Assembly: GCF_016901735.1 (NCBI RefSeq)
Contig: NZ_JACLZC010000001.1
Location: 62,001 to 126,000 of the forward strand
From: Pseudoflavonifractor phocaeensis
Lineage (GTDB): Bacteria > Bacillota > Clostridia > Oscillospirales > Oscillospiraceae
Direction of reading: 5' to 3'
Length of the DNA: 64,000 nucleotides
The position numbers and the translations under genes are program-made. The notes under the pieces were generated by a model. It saw only the letters and a list, made by a program, of their open reading frames with translations, was not told where the DNA came from and did no database searches. Below, piece after piece: positions 60,049 through 64,000 of the stretch. The number at the start of each line of letters is the position of its first letter. Position 1 is the stretch's first letter.

Positions 60049-60591
60049 ATGAATCTGCCCAATCTGCTTTCTCTCCTCCGCCTGGTCATGGTCCCGGTCT
60101 TTGCGATGGTCTTTTTCCGGGATGACCCCAACGCCCACTATTGGGCCGCCGGCGTCTATGCCCTGGCGTTCTTTACCGACATTGCAGACGGCTGGATCGC
60201 CCGGCACTTCAACCAAATCACCCGGCTGGGTCGTATCCTGGACCCTCTGGCCGATAAGCTGATGACCCTTACCGTGATCCTCTGCATTACCATCGCCGGC
60301 ATCATCCCGGTCTGGGCGGTGGTGGTGTTCTTCCTCAAGGAACTGCTCATGGGGATCGGCGCGCTGGTCATGTACCGCCGGATGGATGATGTCATCTCCT
60401 CCAACTGGCTGGGCAAGGCTTCCACGGGCGGTTTCTTTGTGGTCTGCGCCGCGCTGGTCCTCTTCCCCCAGATCCCGTCAACCTGGGCCACCGTGCTCAT
60501 CTCCTGCGCCCTGGCGCTGACCATCGCGGCTTTGATCAGCTATGTGGTGCAGTATCTTCAGGTCTGCTCCCACAAGCGGGAGCTTCCCTGA
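60049..60591 (+). CDS. pgsA: CDP-alcohol phosphatidyltransferase, PgsA-like
   Basis: 180 residues from the ATG at 60049 (GAGGTG 6 bases upstream). The family signature is complete in DIADGWIARHFNQ followed by RLGRILDPLADK (about residues 44-68: two Asp pairs that bind metal and CDP). Six hydrophobic segments. Most likely makes phosphatidylglycerol phosphate from CDP-diacylglycerol and glycerol 3-phosphate; other CDP-alcohol specificities cannot be excluded by sequence alone. Confidence 0.88.
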   Translation: MNLPNLLSLLRLVMVPVFAMVFFRDDPNAHYWAAGVYALAFFTDIADGWIARHFNQITRLGRILDPLADKLMTLTVILCITIAGIIPVWAVVVFFLKELLMGIGALVMYRRMDDVISSNWLGKASTGGFFVVCAALVLFPQIPSTWATVLISCALALTIAALISYVVQYLQVCSHKRELP

Positions 60592-60620
60592 AGCCCCCGT
60601 TCTTTTTCCCTGAGAAATTC

Positions 60621-60649
60621 ATAACCAGTTCATATTTACTGGTTATAAT
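60621..60649 (+). promoter_or_regulatory. clpE-like promoter with palindrome overlapping the -10
   Basis: Perfect TATAAT at 60644-60649. ATAACCAGT (60621-60629) and ACTGGTTAT (60638-60646) form a perfect 9-bp inverted repeat that covers the spacer and enters the -10 box, so a bound repressor would block polymerase. The -35 is poor. It is not a CtsR-type direct repeat nor the HrcA CIRCE element. Confidence 0.6.
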
Positions 60650-60725
60650 CATACTTCCGGAGCGGGCATATCCCCTCCAGGCACGGCGCACGCGAGACGC
60701 CGTGCGGCAAAGGAGTTGAAACCGT

Positions 60726-63245
<2,520 letters not shown>

Positions 63246-63255
63246 CGTCAAAAAA

Positions 63256-63290
63256 GAAGCGAGGTCAGGACTGGTTCCTGACCTCGCTTC
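63256..63290 (+). terminator. Hairpin terminator after the clpE-like gene
   Basis: Perfect 15-bp stem GAAGCGAGGTCAGGA / TCCTGACCTCGCTTC with a 5-base loop and only a weak U-tract (AGCTTTG). The inner GAGGTCAGGA / TCCTGACCTC is the same as in the sua5 terminator at 23483-23514. Confidence 0.75.
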
Positions 63291-63291
63291 A

Positions 63292-63679
63292 GCTTTGCAA
63301 AAAAGTCTCTTATCTCCTGTCAAAGTGCAAGTGTCCTGCGGAAAAGATGTAAATTGCCGCAGAATCGTTTTTCGATTCCCCGCCGGAACGGCCCTACGCG
63401 GGCGGCGCCAGGCCCTTTTCCCAAAAAGGGCCTGGACCAAAAGGGGCAGAAGGGGGGATACCCCCCTTCTGCACTTCCCCCAGGTGCCGCAGCGTTAAGA
63501 AAATGTGTCGGTGACATATTTTTAGCGTAGGCCGCAGCGGCTATGCCGCGAGGAAGAAACCCTGTTCATCGTTCCCCTTTACCCGCAGGTGACTCCCCAC
63601 CCACATCACCCAAACGCCCTACCTCGTAGGGGCGACCCTTGTGGTCGCCCGCTTCCATGCTGCGGCAGTCTGTGGCATG
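63292..63679. other. Intergenic region with strong hairpins
   Basis: 388 bases without a convincing gene. It holds CCAGGCCCTTTT / AAAAGGGCCTGG (63408-63435) and a perfect 12-bp hairpin GCAGAAGGGGGG / CCCCCCTTCTGC (63446-63472), and then one REP-like copy. These look like dispersed-repeat DNA at the junction of convergent genes. Confidence 0.6.
63626..63650 (-). repeat. REP-like palindromic repeat, fourth copy
   Basis: On the minus strand this 25-mer is identical to the copy at 36316-36340. Confidence 0.8.
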
Positions 63680-64000
63680 CTACTCCTCCGGGGCGGCGGT
63701 CTGAGACGTTCCCAAGTCTGCGGCCGTCCAGGTGTCTCCCTTGTCGTGGGAGGTCATACGCCACCCGCCGCTGTCGCTGATAAACGCCAGCATCTCCACC
63801 GTCTCGCCGGTTACGGTGATCTGCTCCACCTGGGCCAGCGGGTCCGGCATGATGATCTCCACCCAGTTCTGCCCGCCGTCGGTTGTGATGAGACAGGGCG
63901 CGTTATCAAAGCGCTGCCCGCACAAAATCAGCCGGTCCTCGTCCACAAAGCCCACGCAGCTGAGAGAAAAGGTTATTGCCTCCGGCTTGGTCCGCTCGAC
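63680..64000 (-). CDS. BNR/Asp-box repeat protein, C-terminal part (cut by window edge)
   Basis: The frame is open from the window edge to the stop at 63680, 106 residues visible. Two repeats carry the Asp-box pattern: ITTDGGQNWVEI and SHDKGDTWTAADL, as in sialidase-like and Ycf48-like beta-propellers. The N-terminus is outside the window, so secretion or anchoring cannot be judged. The true start must lie beyond position 64000, because the frame has no ribosome binding site near its internal GTG/ATG codons. Confidence 0.65.
   Translation of the reverse strand, partial: VERTKPEAITFSLSCVGFVDEDRLILCGQRFDNAPCLITTDGGQNWVEIIMPDPLAQVEQITVTGETVEMLAFISDSGGWRMTSHDKGDTWTAADLGTSQTAAPEE

Overview
The window reads as a stretch of chromosome from a high-GC, spore-forming, anaerobic member of the Clostridia, most likely Oscillospiraceae (relatives of Flavonifractor, Intestinimonas or Lawsonibacter; this is inferred from gene content and codon use, not from a database match). 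The evidence is GC-rich coding sequence with Firmicutes-type ribosome binding sites, spore genes (cotJ, a collagen-like surface protein, cwlD), both ATP- and pyrophosphate-dependent phosphofructokinases, electron-bifurcating NfnAB, a lactate module and an energy-coupling-factor transporter.

Layout. 0-10 kb: the end of an aminotransferase gene, purB, a glycolytic block (pfkA, pfp, fba), a small amidase, a minus-strand cwlD-radA-xer group and a yhcH gene. 10.3-50.4 kb: a 40,065-bp interval lying exactly between the two halves of a split spore-coat gene, cotJC. Its ends carry a 12-bp direct repeat, and the two outer arms rebuild a near-perfect 38-bp palindrome, as expected of a serine-integrase attP. 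A SpoIVCA-like large serine recombinase ends two bases from the right arm. Inside lie a collagen-like spore protein and a glycosyltransferase, tRNA-Pro, nfnAB, an ABC/two-component peptide-resistance-type cassette, a long translation and cell-wall cluster (rqcH, mrnC, rlmI-like, sua5, prfA, ydcF-like, an ABC-F protein, murF, ddl), a lactate module (lctP, larA, glcD-like), a riboswitch-controlled P-type ATPase, a HD/ADP-ribosylglycohydrolase pair, and a lower-GC operon of three dynamin-like GTPases with a zinc-ribbon protein and an M48 metallopeptidase. 50.4-64 kb: a fused cotJA-cotJB gene, a K+/H+ antiporter, a DivIVA-like protein, a methyltransferase, ecfA1-ecfA2-ecfT, truA, a DUF5711-like protein, cvpA, pgsA, a ClpE-like ATPase and the end of a BNR-repeat protein.

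How it fits together. pfkA, pfp and fba give two routes through the phosphofructokinase step, with overlapping divergent promoters and a palindrome at pfp. lctP, larA and the glcD-like oxidase form a lactate uptake, racemisation and oxidation unit. The P-type ATPase follows a leader that looks like a yybP-ykoY manganese riboswitch whose closing stem competes with a terminator.

The most unusual feature is the cotJC split. Joining the two flanks restores the cotJC reading frame exactly, as in skin-like elements excised in the mother cell. Yet the interval carries genes normally essential (prfA, murF, ddl), and the downstream half of cotJC lacks its last roughly 60 residues. The dynamin operon beside the recombinase is the best candidate for a previously undescribed cargo system. 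Four copies of a short GC-rich palindromic repeat are scattered through the window.
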